From: Candidatus Enterococcus moelleringii
GTDB lineage: Bacteria; Bacillota; Bacilli; Lactobacillales; Enterococcaceae
Length of the DNA: 64,000 bases
Direction of reading: 5' to 3'
NCBI RefSeq assembly: GCF_017377575.1
Contig: NZ_JAFREM010000015.1
Coordinates: 106,117 to 170,116, forward strand
Under the pieces are notes generated by a model. That model made no database searches. It was not told where the DNA came from and saw nothing but the letters and a program-made list of their open reading frames with translations. Below, piece after piece: positions 16,149 through 25,610 of the stretch (position 1 is the first letter of the stretch; each line of letters begins with the position of its first letter). The position numbers were made by a program, and so were the translations under genes.

Positions 16149-18074
16149 ATGGAAAAGTATCAAGCACTTGTAGAGTTCATTTTGAAAAATGTGGGAGGCA
16201 AGGACAATGTTTTAAGTGTCACTCACTGTATGACAAGACTAAGATTCACCTTAAAGGATGACTCCTTGGTTCAAAAAGAGGAGGTTGTTAAATCACCAGA
16301 TGTAATGAGTGCCCAGTTTGCCAGCGGGCGTTTTCAAGTTGTAGTCGGAACGCAAGTTGCAGAAGTTTTTCAGGTGGTTCAAGAAAATTTAAACGGCAAA
16401 GCAGTTGCAGCGGTGGAAGAGAAGAAGGGGATAGTTAGTACTTTAGTGGATACAATTACTAAAGTGATTACGCCGGTTCTGGGTATTTTGACCGCTTCTG
16501 GTTTGCTGCAGGGAATTTTAGCGCTGCTTACAGCAACAAATGTTTTGTCAGTAACCGATGGCGCCTACATTATTTTACATGCGATGGGTCAAGCTGTTTT
16601 CTACTTTTTGCCAGTGACGTTGGGATATACCAGTGCGAAAGCATTTAAAATGAATCCTTTTGTCGGGATGATGCTAGGAGCTACCTTGGTTATTCCGGAA
16701 TTAATGACTGGACTGACCAGTGGAGATGCTTTGTACACATTATTTGAAGGTTCGTTGTTCCAAACGCCGGTTTATAACACATTCTTTGGTATACCGATCC
16801 TGTTTCCAGCAAACGGTTATCAGTACACGGTTATTCCGATTATCTTTATCGTATATGTTGGTTCCAAGGTAGAAAAATGGTTGAAGAAGGTTGTACCTGC
16901 AGTGATTGCTCACAACGTCAATTCTTTTCTAACGATTTTGATTACTGTTCCTTTGGCTATTTTGATTGTTGGTCCGGTAACTAACGTATTGAGTTCATTG
17001 ATCAGTGCCGGTGTTTCTGGGCTTTATGCGATTTCGCCAATAGCAACTTCATTGTTAGTTGCTCTATTGTATCAGCCGTTAGTTATCTTCGGATTGCACT
17101 GGCCGATTTCTGCGATTGGGATTACGAATCTGGCCCAGTCAGGTGTTGACTACATTTTCCCGATGTCATTCACAGCAAATTTTGCACAAACCGCTGTCGT
17201 TTTAGCTGTTTTCTTACGGACACGTTCAAAAGATCAGAAAGCTTTGGCGATTCCAGCGATGGTGTCTGGACTGTTCTGTATTATTGAGCCAGCTATTTAC
17301 GGCTTTAGCTTACCAGTGAAGAAACGTTTTGCATTTTCAATGATCGGTGGAGCTGTGGGCTCCTTGATTTTAGCTTTTTCTGCTACGAAAATGTATGCAA
17401 TGTCCTTTGGTATTTTAGGCTTCGCGGCGTTTATTAATCCTGAATCAGGTAGTATGAACGGGGTAATTATGGCAATTGTCGCAACGGTTGCAACTTCAGT
17501 AGTAGCCTTTGTTTTGACCTACACCACCTTTAAAGCAGAGGACGATGTGAAAGATGCTGAAGAAAAGGAATTGGTGAAAACGGAAGTAATCGTTTCTCCT
17601 TTAGCTGGACAATTAAAACCGATTGAAAGCTCAACTGACGCAACATTTTCTTCGAAAGCACTAGGAAATGGCATTTTGATTGTTCCTGAAAGCGGAGAAG
17701 TTGTCTCCCCGGTAAACGGAACAGTGGAGACCGTCTTTCCTAGTGGTCATGCGATTGGGATTGTCAGCGATACAGGGATTGAGCTTTTGATTCACATTGG
17801 GATTGATACCGTTGAATTAGAAGGTGAAGGGTTTACGCCGTTGGTGAAAAAAGGCCAAACAGTGGCTCAAGGAGAAAAAATTCTAGAAGTCGATTTGGAA
17901 AAAGTAAAAGAAGCTGGTTATTCCACTGAATCCTTAGTAACGGTAACCAATACAGATCAATTTTTAGATGTCATTAGTGAACAGGAAGGAAGAATTAAAG
18001 CTGGCGAGAAAATTTTGACAGTGATTCCCTTCAACAATCAAACAGAATTAACTACTTTAGCGGAGGTCAATTAA
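16149..18074 (+). CDS. PTS beta-glucoside-type EIIBCA permease
   Basis: Imports and phosphorylates a sugar using phosphoenolpyruvate. Order is IIB, IIC, IIA in one 641-residue chain. IIB at residues 1-85 has the phosphorylated Cys in THCMTRLRF near residue 27. IIC occupies about residues 100-470 with some ten membrane helices. IIA at about residues 500-630 has the active His in LIHIGIDT near residue 549. The start at 16149 is chosen because it follows AAGAAAGGAAG; upstream in-frame codons lie inside the terminator. It is controlled by the preceding RAT site. No 6-phospho-beta-glucosidase follows; the next gene, directly abutting, is an ADP-ribosylglycohydrolase-family protein. The substrate may therefore not be an ordinary beta-glucoside. 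Confidence 0.93.
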   Translation: MEKYQALVEFILKNVGGKDNVLSVTHCMTRLRFTLKDDSLVQKEEVVKSPDVMSAQFASGRFQVVVGTQVAEVFQVVQENLNGKAVAAVEEKKGIVSTLVDTITKVITPVLGILTASGLLQGILALLTATNVLSVTDGAYIILHAMGQAVFYFLPVTLGYTSAKAFKMNPFVGMMLGATLVIPELMTGLTSGDALYTLFEGSLFQTPVYNTFFGIPILFPANGYQYTVIPIIFIVYVGSKVEKWLKKVVPAVIAHNVNSFLTILITVPLAILIVGPVTNVLSSLISAGVSGLYAISPIATSLLVALLYQPLVIFGLHWPISAIGITNLAQSGVDYIFPMSFTANFAQTAVVLAVFLRTRSKDQKALAIPAMVSGLFCIIEPAIYGFSLPVKKRFAFSMIGGAVGSLILAFSATKMYAMSFGILGFAAFINPESGSMNGVIMAIVATVATSVVAFVLTYTTFKAEDDVKDAEEKELVKTEVIVSPLAGQLKPIESSTDATFSSKALGNGILIVPESGEVVSPVNGTVETVFPSGHAIGIVSDTGIELLIHIGIDTVELEGEGFTPLVKKGQTVAQGEKILEVDLEKVKEAGYSTESLVTVTNTDQFLDVISEQEGRIKAGEKILTVIPFNNQTELTTLAEVN

Positions 18075-19058
18075 ATGAGAGAAAAAATCTGGGGAGTTTT
18101 AGCTGGCGGAGCATTAGGTGATGCTCTAGGAATGCCGACAGAATGCTGGACACAAGAAAAAATCCGCCAGCAATTTCCAAATGGTGTGACTGAATTAGTC
18201 GCTTCAAATGAAAATGATGTCTTCGGACGTAAATTAGCGGCAGGAGCGATTACCGATGATACCCTTAATGTATTGATGATTCTATCCATGATCAAAAAAA
18301 ATCAAGGAAGAATTCGGGTAGCTGATTATGTAGCAGAATTAAGAGACTGGAATGAAAATTCTGGAGTTTCAGCCTTTGTCTCTGGTCCATCGACACTAAA
18401 AGCGCTAGATAAAATTGCTCAAGGTGTGCCGATCGAAGAAACCGGTGTAACAGGAACAACCAATGGTGCATCAATGAAGATTGCGCCTATTGGCTTGATT
18501 AGTGATTATCGGAATCTTCCTGAATTAGTAAAAAACGTTGCCGAAATTTGCCTGCCAACTCACAATACCAAAATTGCCATCGCTGGAGCTAGCGCGATAG
18601 CAGCGGCGGTCAGCTATAGCGTTCGCGGCGGACAATCAATTGAAGAGATTTGGCAGCTGGCTTTTGCAGCAATTGATGCAGCAAAAGACTACGGACATGA
18701 TTTTCCCGCAGCTTCTTTAACTTTTCGAATGAATCAAGCACGAAAAATTCTGCAGGAAGACACGGATGAGCAAATTATCTTACAGCGCCTGTATGAAGAA
18801 ATCGGCACGGGTATGGAATCCATCGAAACCATTCCCAGCTCCTTTGCCGTAGTAGAATTAGCTCAAGGCGATCCGCTGAAAGCAGCACAATTAAGTGCAT
18901 CAATTGGTTGGGATACTGATACAATTGGTGCTATCAGTGCCGCAATTTGCGGCGGGATGAATCCCACTTTACCAAAGGAAATGATCCAACAGATCGAAGA
19001 AGTGAATCAGCTGGATTTTGAGCAATTAACCGATGATATCTTGCCATTTGTTGGATAA
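18075..19058 (+). CDS. ADP-ribosylglycohydrolase-family protein
   Basis: A 327-residue protein of the ARH/DraG fold, which hydrolyses N- or O-glycosidic bonds to ribose through two divalent metal ions. The metal ligands are visible as GALGDALGMP near residue 12, TDDT near residue 60 and GWDTDTIGAI near residue 278. Its ATG follows the PTS stop codon with no gap, so the two are translationally coupled. In this position other operons carry the sugar-phosphate hydrolase. I infer that this enzyme splits a phosphorylated glycoside, perhaps a riboside, imported by the PTS. Removal of ADP-ribose from proteins is the alternative. Confidence 0.9.
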   Translation: MREKIWGVLAGGALGDALGMPTECWTQEKIRQQFPNGVTELVASNENDVFGRKLAAGAITDDTLNVLMILSMIKKNQGRIRVADYVAELRDWNENSGVSAFVSGPSTLKALDKIAQGVPIEETGVTGTTNGASMKIAPIGLISDYRNLPELVKNVAEICLPTHNTKIAIAGASAIAAAVSYSVRGGQSIEEIWQLAFAAIDAAKDYGHDFPAASLTFRMNQARKILQEDTDEQIILQRLYEEIGTGMESIETIPSSFAVVELAQGDPLKAAQLSASIGWDTDTIGAISAAICGGMNPTLPKEMIQQIEEVNQLDFEQLTDDILPFVG

Positions 19059-19110
19059 ATAGATTTTCATATTGTCTTGCGAACTACTGAAGGAATGTAG
19101 TTTGATCAGG

Positions 19111-19149
19111 TCGATAAGCACAAACCTTACGTGCTTATCGACTTTTTTA
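19111..19149 (+). terminator. Rho-independent terminator of the PTS/ADP-ribosylglycohydrolase operon
   Basis: TCGATAAGCAC pairs perfectly with GTGCTTATCGA across a 9-base loop, followed by six T residues. Confidence 0.92.
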
Positions 19150-19172
19150 TACACCGAAAAACCAAAAGCCGC

Positions 19173-20426
19173 CTACCGCTTCTTCCCTTTCCCCTTGCCT
19201 TTTCCCTTACCGCCTTTCCCTTTGCCACCTTTGCCGCTCTTGCCTAGCTTTTTATTTAGCTTTCGTTGCAGTTGTTCCTGTTCTCGCTGTTTTTCTAGTT
19301 TGCGAAGCTCATCTTGTGTTCGATAGGTGGATTGTTTCTCTTTGCCTTTTTTGGATTTTTGCTTGTCTTTATTCTTCACCGGTGTATCTGCTGACTTCGC
19401 GTTTTTATCCTTATTTTTGCTTGGATCATTGTCAGGATCGGTTTCAGGGTCGTCCTCCGGGTCGTCGTCCAGCAGGAATTCCGGTTTGGCATCCTTCAGC
19501 TTGATTCCGCGGGCGAAGGCGGTCAGTATCCGGCTGAGGGTTTCGATTTCGTCGTCTTCTGGGGATGGCACTTCGGTAAAGCCATCCAACAGATAGGCGA
19601 TCGTCTCTTCCTGGGTTTTCCCGGCATAAACATTATGTTTCAAATACTCACTGGATTCAATGAACAACACAGAATCCTCCGTACCATCTTCTTCAACGAT
19701 TTCCATGTGTGACAAGATTCTTTGGGCTTCAACGATTCGTGGTTGGAGCACTTTCACTATATCAGCCGTTGGTTCTGATTTTTGCTGGATTTCGGGCTCG
19801 GCCTCTTGCTCGCTGTCGTAAACTGGGGTAGTCGACTGGTAAATATAGCGGACTAATTCCGTGAAGCGGCGTACGCCGTCCTTTTCAAAGATGGTTAAGT
19901 TAGTGAAAATGGATAGAAGTTCGGTGGTTTCCTCAACGGAATAGCAAGGATCAGTGTCCTTGATAGTAAAACGGTGTTTTTTGCCGTTGGCGTCTCTGTA
20001 GACGGTGGCAATATTCATCAGTTCCGTTGCTTCGCGGCTGCCTGAATGCAGCATTCTATGTAGGTGATGGTTTGAGCGAGCAGCGGCGGTAAGCTCTAGA
20101 TATTCCTGCTGATTTTTAAATAAGCGGCCAATCACGGTGTTCCACTCATCTTGGGAAAAATATTCTTCGAAATATACGCAAAGATGGCGCACGGAAACTA
20201 ATTTCTGCGGATCGCTGGTTAAAAATACCTCACGCATAGTATCGCGTGCAATACCGGAATAGTCCTCGCTGCTAAGGGCGTTGCGTACCATAATGGCCAC
20301 AGCGCTTTCGACTAAGTAGGCTGGATTGTTAACGGTCTCAAAATTATTTTTAATTCTCGTTTCAAGACCTCTTCTTTTAAGGTTGAAGATTTGGGGCTGG
20401 TTCAGAGTAGTTGGCTTCGTTTTCAT
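19173..20426 (-). CDS. Unknown protein with acidic linker and Lys/Gly-rich tail
   Basis: A 417-residue protein whose family I do not recognise. The start at 20426 is preferred to one six bases upstream because AGGAG is spaced nine bases from it. Residues 1 to about 310 look globular and helical, with few Cys and no membrane span. About residues 320-345 are Asp/Pro-rich (DDDPEDDPETDPDNDP). The last 75 residues are Lys/Gln/Glu-rich and end in repeated GKGGKGKGK. Such a polybasic tail would bind nucleic acid or acidic polymers. It is a single gene on the minus strand between plus-strand genes. A cytoplasmic location is inferred from the lack of a signal peptide. Confidence 0.75.
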   Translation of the reverse strand: MKTKPTTLNQPQIFNLKRRGLETRIKNNFETVNNPAYLVESAVAIMVRNALSSEDYSGIARDTMREVFLTSDPQKLVSVRHLCVYFEEYFSQDEWNTVIGRLFKNQQEYLELTAAARSNHHLHRMLHSGSREATELMNIATVYRDANGKKHRFTIKDTDPCYSVEETTELLSIFTNLTIFEKDGVRRFTELVRYIYQSTTPVYDSEQEAEPEIQQKSEPTADIVKVLQPRIVEAQRILSHMEIVEEDGTEDSVLFIESSEYLKHNVYAGKTQEETIAYLLDGFTEVPSPEDDEIETLSRILTAFARGIKLKDAKPEFLLDDDPEDDPETDPDNDPSKNKDKNAKSADTPVKNKDKQKSKKGKEKQSTYRTQDELRKLEKQREQEQLQRKLNKKLGKSGKGGKGKGGKGKGKGKGKKR

Positions 20427-21118
20427 TTTCATATGCTCCTTCTGCGGTGTCTAATTTTTGGCTATTGATAGTCATTACAAGTTTCGATTCGTTATCATCA
20501 TAATCTAATTTTAGCGAGTAGACAAGAGGGTTTTTGAAACAAAATAAGACCGCTTAATTATCTGTTTTATTTAACTGTAACTTTAAAATAGATTAAACAA
20601 CGCAAATTTAATGGGAGAGTCGTTGCTAGGAGCGGGGTTCGCTGGTCAAAAATAATTTGCTGGGAAAACAACGCAGAATTTTTGTGTTTTTTTAAGAATA
20701 AAAATAAATTTAGCAGCGTTTTTTTGGATTTTCTAGCTGATTTACCTTGATATGACAATGTTTTCAAAATCAGATAAAAATAAAATAACAAGGAAAAACC
20801 ATTCTTTAAAATCGAAAAAACATGAATCCATTTTTTGTCCGAGGGAATCTTTTTACTGAGTAGATAAAAAATGAGAACTAATCCTGTAAGTACGAGATGA
20901 GTAAGAGAGTTCATTTCGTCATAAAAAATAAGGTAAAAATCATTGTATTTTTCACTTAGATAACATTAGAAAACGATGAGTGAAAAGAGGTTTTCATGGA
21001 TGCTGAACCTTTCTCACCACTACAAAAATCAGTTCTTCAACTTCAGGGAAGGATAGGCGAAAGGATCGAATCCTAGGCGTTAACGTGATACCCTATAGGA
21101 AAGAAGGGAGCGATTTTT
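20427..21118. other. AT-rich gap between divergent genes
   Basis: The minus strand has an open frame of 115 codons at 20567-20914 with two hydrophobic segments, but no ribosome binding site precedes it. I do not call it a gene. No clear promoter or repeat was found apart from the AAGAAGGGAG ribosome site of the macrodomain gene. Confidence 0.45.
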
Positions 21119-21616
21119 ATGGTTGAAGTAATTCTTGGCGACATTACAAAGCTGGATTTTCACGTAGACGCCATCGTCAATGCGGCGAATGCGCATCTTG
21201 TCCCAGGTGGCGGCGTGGACGGAGCGATTAACCAGGCTGCTGGCCCTGAATTGGGGAAAGCGATGAGGGCCTTCGGTGGCACACCTACTGGCACCGCGGT
21301 TATCACGCCGGCCTATAATTTGAATGCGGAATATGTCATCCATGCAGTAGGACCGCGATACAAGGATGGCAAGCATGGAGAAGAAAAACAGCTTTATTCG
21401 GCGTATGAGGCAGTATTTGCGCTGGCTCATAAGCAGGGGATTCAGTCGTTGGCGACCCCGATTATAAGTGCCGGTGTCTATCATTACCCGAAAGCAGAAG
21501 CAGCGAGGATTCTGTATGAGGTGGCAACCCGGGAGGAGAATGAAGATATTCAAGTGAAGATCGTGGTGTTTAGTGAAGGATGGTTGTCGATTTTCGATAA
21601 AATACAAAGTCATTGA
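21119..21616 (+). CDS. Macrodomain protein (ADP-ribose-binding, YmdB-like)
   Basis: A 165-residue single macrodomain. The ADP-ribose loops are visible: GDITKLDFHVDAIVNAAN at residues 7-24, the catalytic-type loop PGGGVDGAINQAAG at about 29-42, and ISAGVYHYP near residues 114-122. Members remove acetyl from O-acetyl-ADP-ribose or ADP-ribose from acidic residues. The start follows GAAGGGAG. It lies 2 kb from an ADP-ribosylglycohydrolase but in a separate transcription unit. A shared role in ADP-ribose turnover is possible but not shown. Confidence 0.92.
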   Translation: MVEVILGDITKLDFHVDAIVNAANAHLVPGGGVDGAINQAAGPELGKAMRAFGGTPTGTAVITPAYNLNAEYVIHAVGPRYKDGKHGEEKQLYSAYEAVFALAHKQGIQSLATPIISAGVYHYPKAEAARILYEVATREENEDIQVKIVVFSEGWLSIFDKIQSH

Positions 21617-21845
21617 AAATCAGGTATTTTCCTTTGCATAATTGTGTGGTATTCTCAAATTATAGTATTGTAATTATTTTCTTTATTATTTAGTGTAATA
21701 AGTTTTAAAAAAACGGTATATTGCGTCACAATTTTTATTCGATCAAGCGATTAAAGTTATAATGGATTCATCTTGTTTAATTCCATGGAAAAGCAATAAA
21801 TTGTAAGGATAAATACTTTAGAGAGAAAGCGGAGAGGAAAAAAGT

Positions 21846-23075
21846 ATGAGTGAAGTTTTTGTCGCTTTTGTATCCACAGTCAACCAATTGATTACTTTAG
21901 CACTTTTTTATAATCTCTTTTTAGTGCCCCGTAGACGAGCCGGCTATTCTTATGTTGTGTTCTTGGTGTTTAGTTTCGTCTGCAGCCTAATTCATGTATA
22001 TTCTGAAAGTATTCCATTGTTGACGACTGTTTTACTTATTTTTGTCATTCTATACTTTTTTCAAGGAACGAAGCTTTTAAAAGTTTTTGTCCCGGCTTTG
22101 TATTTGCAGTTGGGGCTGATCGTTGATTTTATCAATGGTCTAATTTCCATGGAAATTGGCAAAGTAGGTCTTTTTGGTACGTCGGATATCTTGATCATTG
22201 TTTTACTTCTCCTGAATATTTGGCGACGTAAGAAACCGCGGCTGATTCAGCAGGTGGGGGTTAAGCATCTGATGCTTTGGCTGCTGACGCTGACAAATTT
22301 TGTTGGCCTGGCATTGATTTATTTCAGCGGGGTTTTTCCTAACAATCTAAAAATTGTTTTTGCGACCTTAATTATGCTGTCTACCTTGCTTGCCTACTAT
22401 TTTTCTTTCTATTTAGAGAAGACCTACAAAATTCGTGAGGAAAATATGCTGACAACAAAGCAAATGGAATTTCAAAAGGACAAGCTGGAGCAGATGAGCA
22501 GCTATTTGCAGGCTTCCAGAAAAATCATTCATGATACCAAAAAGAATTATCGAGCGATCAGTAGTGCATTAGACAACGGCGAAACCGAACAGGCGAAGCT
22601 GTGTCTCAAAGAAGCAAGCGAGAATCTGACCTTTCCGGATTTACTGGGATTCACCGGCAACGATCTGGTGGACAGCATGCTCTACTCCTTATACAACAAG
22701 TGCCAGCAAGAAGATATTCAGCTGAATCATCAAATCGTGATTAAGCAGCGGATTCAAATCGATGAAACCTTATTGGCCAGCCTACTAGGGAATTTGTTTG
22801 ATCGTACAATTTCATTGGTTAAGCAAGAGAAGATCAAAAGCATTGATTTAGTGATAAAAACCAGTGCACAATTTTTACTGATTGAGCTGAATTACCCTGA
22901 AGAAAAACGGCTGATCAACAAACTCGATATCCCTGCGGATGAAAGGTTGGCGGCGATTATGCAGATGGTTGAAAAAATTTCTGGGGTTTACGAAGCAGAC
23001 TGGTCTGAAGGTGAATGCCAGATCAGAGTGATGCTGCCCCTTCAAGACAGTTTATTGGCAGGGGGAGAAAAATGA
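21846..23075 (+). CDS. Agr/Fsr-type sensor histidine kinase with degenerate ATPase domain
   Basis: Membrane sensor of the AgrC/FsrC class (HPK10). About the first 195 residues form six hydrophobic helices with short loops. A dimerisation helix carries the H-box RKIIHDTKK near residue 228. The C-terminal GHKL domain begins as usual with SLLGNLFDRTI, but the second Asn of the N-box is Arg and no clear GxG box follows. The domain ends in LDIPADERLAAIMQMVE and QIRVMLPL. It may be a weak kinase or only a phosphatase. The start follows GCGGAGAGG. Its TGA overlaps the ATG of the partner regulator. No short autoinducer-peptide gene was found upstream. Confidence 0.85.
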   Translation: MSEVFVAFVSTVNQLITLALFYNLFLVPRRRAGYSYVVFLVFSFVCSLIHVYSESIPLLTTVLLIFVILYFFQGTKLLKVFVPALYLQLGLIVDFINGLISMEIGKVGLFGTSDILIIVLLLLNIWRRKKPRLIQQVGVKHLMLWLLTLTNFVGLALIYFSGVFPNNLKIVFATLIMLSTLLAYYFSFYLEKTYKIREENMLTTKQMEFQKDKLEQMSSYLQASRKIIHDTKKNYRAISSALDNGETEQAKLCLKEASENLTFPDLLGFTGNDLVDSMLYSLYNKCQQEDIQLNHQIVIKQRIQIDETLLASLLGNLFDRTISLVKQEKIKSIDLVIKTSAQFLLIELNYPEEKRLINKLDIPADERLAAIMQMVEKISGVYEADWSEGECQIRVMLPLQDSLLAGGEK

Positions 23076-23794
23076 TTAATATTATCATATGCGAAGATGA
23101 AAAATGCTATCGCGACCAAGTGAAGGAAATGCTGGTGAAAATGGCCTTTTCCCTCGACATTGAGATTCAGACGGAATGCTATTGTTCCGCCGAAGAAATG
23201 CTGGCAGCCTACGAAAATCGTGAGAAAAGCTATGAACTGATGATATTTGATATCGAAATGCCTGGCTGTGATGGACTTCAGGCAGGGAAAATTATTCGTG
23301 AGCAGTACCAATATGATGGACAGCTGGTGTATTTGACTAGTCATGCTGAGTTGATGCAAGACAGCTTTGAGATTGGAACGAATCAATACTTAGTGAAGCC
23401 GATTGAGTATAAGGAATTTGAGGCCAAGCTGCGACCGATCATTAAGAAAATTATCGACAATGACAAACGCATTACGGTGGAGCTGGTGGCAGGCGGACTG
23501 CAAATCATCCCTATGAAGGACATCACCACTATCCAGGCGAAATCCCAAGGACGAAAAGGCGGCGTGATCATTCAAACCACGCGGGAACTGATTGAAGCCT
23601 TTGGGAAAATGGCTGATTTTGAAAATATGCTGGAGAAGCGTAAATTTTTCCGGATTCATAAGCAAACGATTATCAATTTGGACAAGATTACTCAGTTTGA
23701 TGGTGTTGAAGCCACCACTGTCGATCAACAGCGGTACAAGGTGAGTCGGAACAAAAAACGAGAGCTGAAGGATTTATTACTGCGAAATTTCTAA
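23072..23794 (+). CDS. LytTR-family response regulator
   Basis: A 240-residue regulator of the AgrA/FsrA type. The receiver (about residues 1-125) has the acidic pair in ICEDE, the phosphorylated Asp in MIFDIEMPG near residue 61, and Lys in YLVKPIEYKE. The LytTR DNA-binding domain (about 140-240) has KRKFFRIHKQTIINLDKI. The start at 23072 overlaps the kinase stop codon (ATGA) and follows GGGGGAG. It pairs with the kinase encoded just upstream. LytTR proteins bind direct repeats in target promoters; the targets here are unknown, with the pilus operon downstream a candidate. Confidence 0.92.
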   Translation: MINIIICEDEKCYRDQVKEMLVKMAFSLDIEIQTECYCSAEEMLAAYENREKSYELMIFDIEMPGCDGLQAGKIIREQYQYDGQLVYLTSHAELMQDSFEIGTNQYLVKPIEYKEFEAKLRPIIKKIIDNDKRITVELVAGGLQIIPMKDITTIQAKSQGRKGGVIIQTTRELIEAFGKMADFENMLEKRKFFRIHKQTIINLDKITQFDGVEATTVDQQRYKVSRNKKRELKDLLLRNF

Positions 23795-24243
23795 AAATCG
23801 TACGCAGCATACGCTTTTGATAAAGAAATAAGCGGTTTTTTTGCGAGCTTTTTAAAACATAGTTTTGCTGATTAAAGATTGCAGCGCTATTTATGGCTTT
23901 ATAACTAGTATTAAGAATAAGGTGTGTTGAACTAAAAAGGCTAAAAACCGTTTGTGGTATGAACACGATAATTAGTTGCACAAGGGTCCTTTCAATTAGT
24001 CTGGGATAATCGATCTGAGACTAATTGAAGGGACTTTTTAAATTTTATAGTCTTTAACAAAAGATTAGTAAACATTCTCTTCTATGCCAATAAAACATCG
24101 GATGTATGTCTGTTTAAATTAATTTTGTTTGAATTGGAAGGTAAAAATGTGTAGATTTACGAAATAGATTATGAAAATATTAATTAAGTTAAAAAACTTT
24201 TAGCTTTCGTGATATAATTGCTTTGCAAAGCTTTTTTGAGGAT
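23795..24243. other. Gap between the two two-component systems
   Basis: No gene is called. It contains the terminator at 23986-24039 and a TATAAT at 24213-24218. A seven-codon frame (MCRFTK, 24146-24166) has a GGAAGG ahead of it but is too short to support. Confidence 0.5.
23986..24039 (+). terminator. Rho-independent terminator after the first two-component system
   Basis: GTCCTTTCAATTAGTCT pairs perfectly with AGACTAATTGAAGGGAC allowing G-U, followed by five T residues. Confidence 0.9.
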
Positions 24244-25602
24244 ATGTTAGCTGCAAAAGGTTATGGATGGATTTACTGCTTTCTGTTTTCAGATGAACTG
24301 GGGAATATTGGGGGGATATGTTTGGTTGAGTTAGTGCTTATTTCAACAGAAATGCTGTTGGCGAATCTTTTTCTTTGGGACCGCTGTGCTAAAAGACGGC
24401 ATTCTGTAGCTGCTACGGTTTTGTGCTATGTACTTTTTCGACTGTTCCTGATTTTTGTGGGAAACGTGTTAAAATCGATTGTTGGGACACCTTATGAAAG
24501 TGGTCCGCTGGTCATTTTGTCGGGATTTTTGTACATTATTCCGATTTTCTTTCTTTATGAAACCCGGATTTTGAAGCTGGTAAATATCTTTTTCTTCCTG
24601 TGGACATATACATTCTCGCTGTACTCCATCAGCTATTTTACTAGCTTGTTTTTTACTGCGGGCAGACAAATGACAATTTTTGCAGCCACCCAGACACTGC
24701 TTTACGCACTAACCTTTTATTATTATTACAGCTATTTTATTCCAAAGTATTCTTATATGATCGATCACATCTCAGAACAAGACGAGCGCTGGTTCTCAGC
24801 CTTAAGTGTCAGCTGGTTTTTTGTCTTGTTTGCCCTCTACATGGCTTTTGCGGCACCTAATTTAGTAGGAATGCCAGTATTTGTCTTTTTCCTTTTTCTG
24901 GGAATTGTGGCCCTCTCCAGCCGTTTGATTTACAATTTGGTCATCACTAGAAATCAGATGCTGCAGCTGGAATTGCGCTTTGATCATCAGCTGGCTCAGT
25001 ATCAAGACCAAAAGCGGCATGCCGCGGAAATTCGCAAGCTGTCTCACGACATTAACAAGTACAACAGTGTGATTCAATATGCGCTTAAAGAAAAAAATTA
25101 TGAGTATTTAGCGGAATTTTGCGATTCGGCCTTCGAAACCCTGCGGCTGCGTCCGGCCTTTCAAGAGACCGGGAACGAGACGCTGGATGCCTTGATCTAT
25201 CATTTAGTGAACCAGTGCTCAGAAAAGGGCATTGAGTTAACCTTGGATTTAGATCCGGCATTGACTGGTTCAATCGAAATTGCCCCGTTGAGTTTGACGA
25301 CCATTTTGGGAAACTTATTTGAAAATGCCGTGGAGGCCTGTGAATTGATGCCAGAAGACCAGCGGTGGATTAACGTCACGATTCGACCTGATGGAGCCAG
25401 AGTTCATACAGTGATTAAGAATTCCTGCAACCAGCTAGAAAAGAATAATCGCCAAGGCATGAAGCGTCTTTTGCCAAAGCATATTGGAACTACGCTTGTG
25501 GAACAGACCGTCAAAAAAATTGGTGGTATGGTAAAGTATCAGCGAGAAGAGAATCAGTATGAAGTTGTACTGATCTTGGCCAACAGAAATTTGAGTAATT
25601 AG
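24244..25602 (+). CDS. Agr/Fsr-type sensor histidine kinase
   Basis: Second HPK10-class kinase, 453 residues from this start. Six or seven membrane helices fill about residues 1-225. The H-box KLSHDINKYN has its His near residue 268. The ATPase domain is complete: N-box ILGNLFENAVEAC near residue 355, VIKNSC, and a G-box-like HIGTTLVEQTV. The start is uncertain. The frame opens at a TTG at 24223 with no ribosome site. An ATG at 24244 has GAGG too close. A TTG at 24322 has GGGGGG well spaced and would place the first helix at the N-terminus. The gene ends 8 bases before its response-regulator partner. Confidence 0.87.
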   Translation: MLAAKGYGWIYCFLFSDELGNIGGICLVELVLISTEMLLANLFLWDRCAKRRHSVAATVLCYVLFRLFLIFVGNVLKSIVGTPYESGPLVILSGFLYIIPIFFLYETRILKLVNIFFFLWTYTFSLYSISYFTSLFFTAGRQMTIFAATQTLLYALTFYYYYSYFIPKYSYMIDHISEQDERWFSALSVSWFFVLFALYMAFAAPNLVGMPVFVFFLFLGIVALSSRLIYNLVITRNQMLQLELRFDHQLAQYQDQKRHAAEIRKLSHDINKYNSVIQYALKEKNYEYLAEFCDSAFETLRLRPAFQETGNETLDALIYHLVNQCSEKGIELTLDLDPALTGSIEIAPLSLTTILGNLFENAVEACELMPEDQRWINVTIRPDGARVHTVIKNSCNQLEKNNRQGMKRLLPKHIGTTLVEQTVKKIGGMVKYQREENQYEVVLILANRNLSN

Positions 25603-25610
25603 GAGAAAAA

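Noticed and set aside
20567..20914. Minus-strand 115-codon frame with hydrophobic segments
   Set aside because: No ribosome binding site, AT-rich composition that makes hydrophobic codons likely, and no recognisable domain.
24146..24166. Seven-codon frame with GGAAGG upstream, considered as a quorum peptide
   Set aside because: Too short to encode an autoinducer precursor with leader and tail, and no AgrD-type features.
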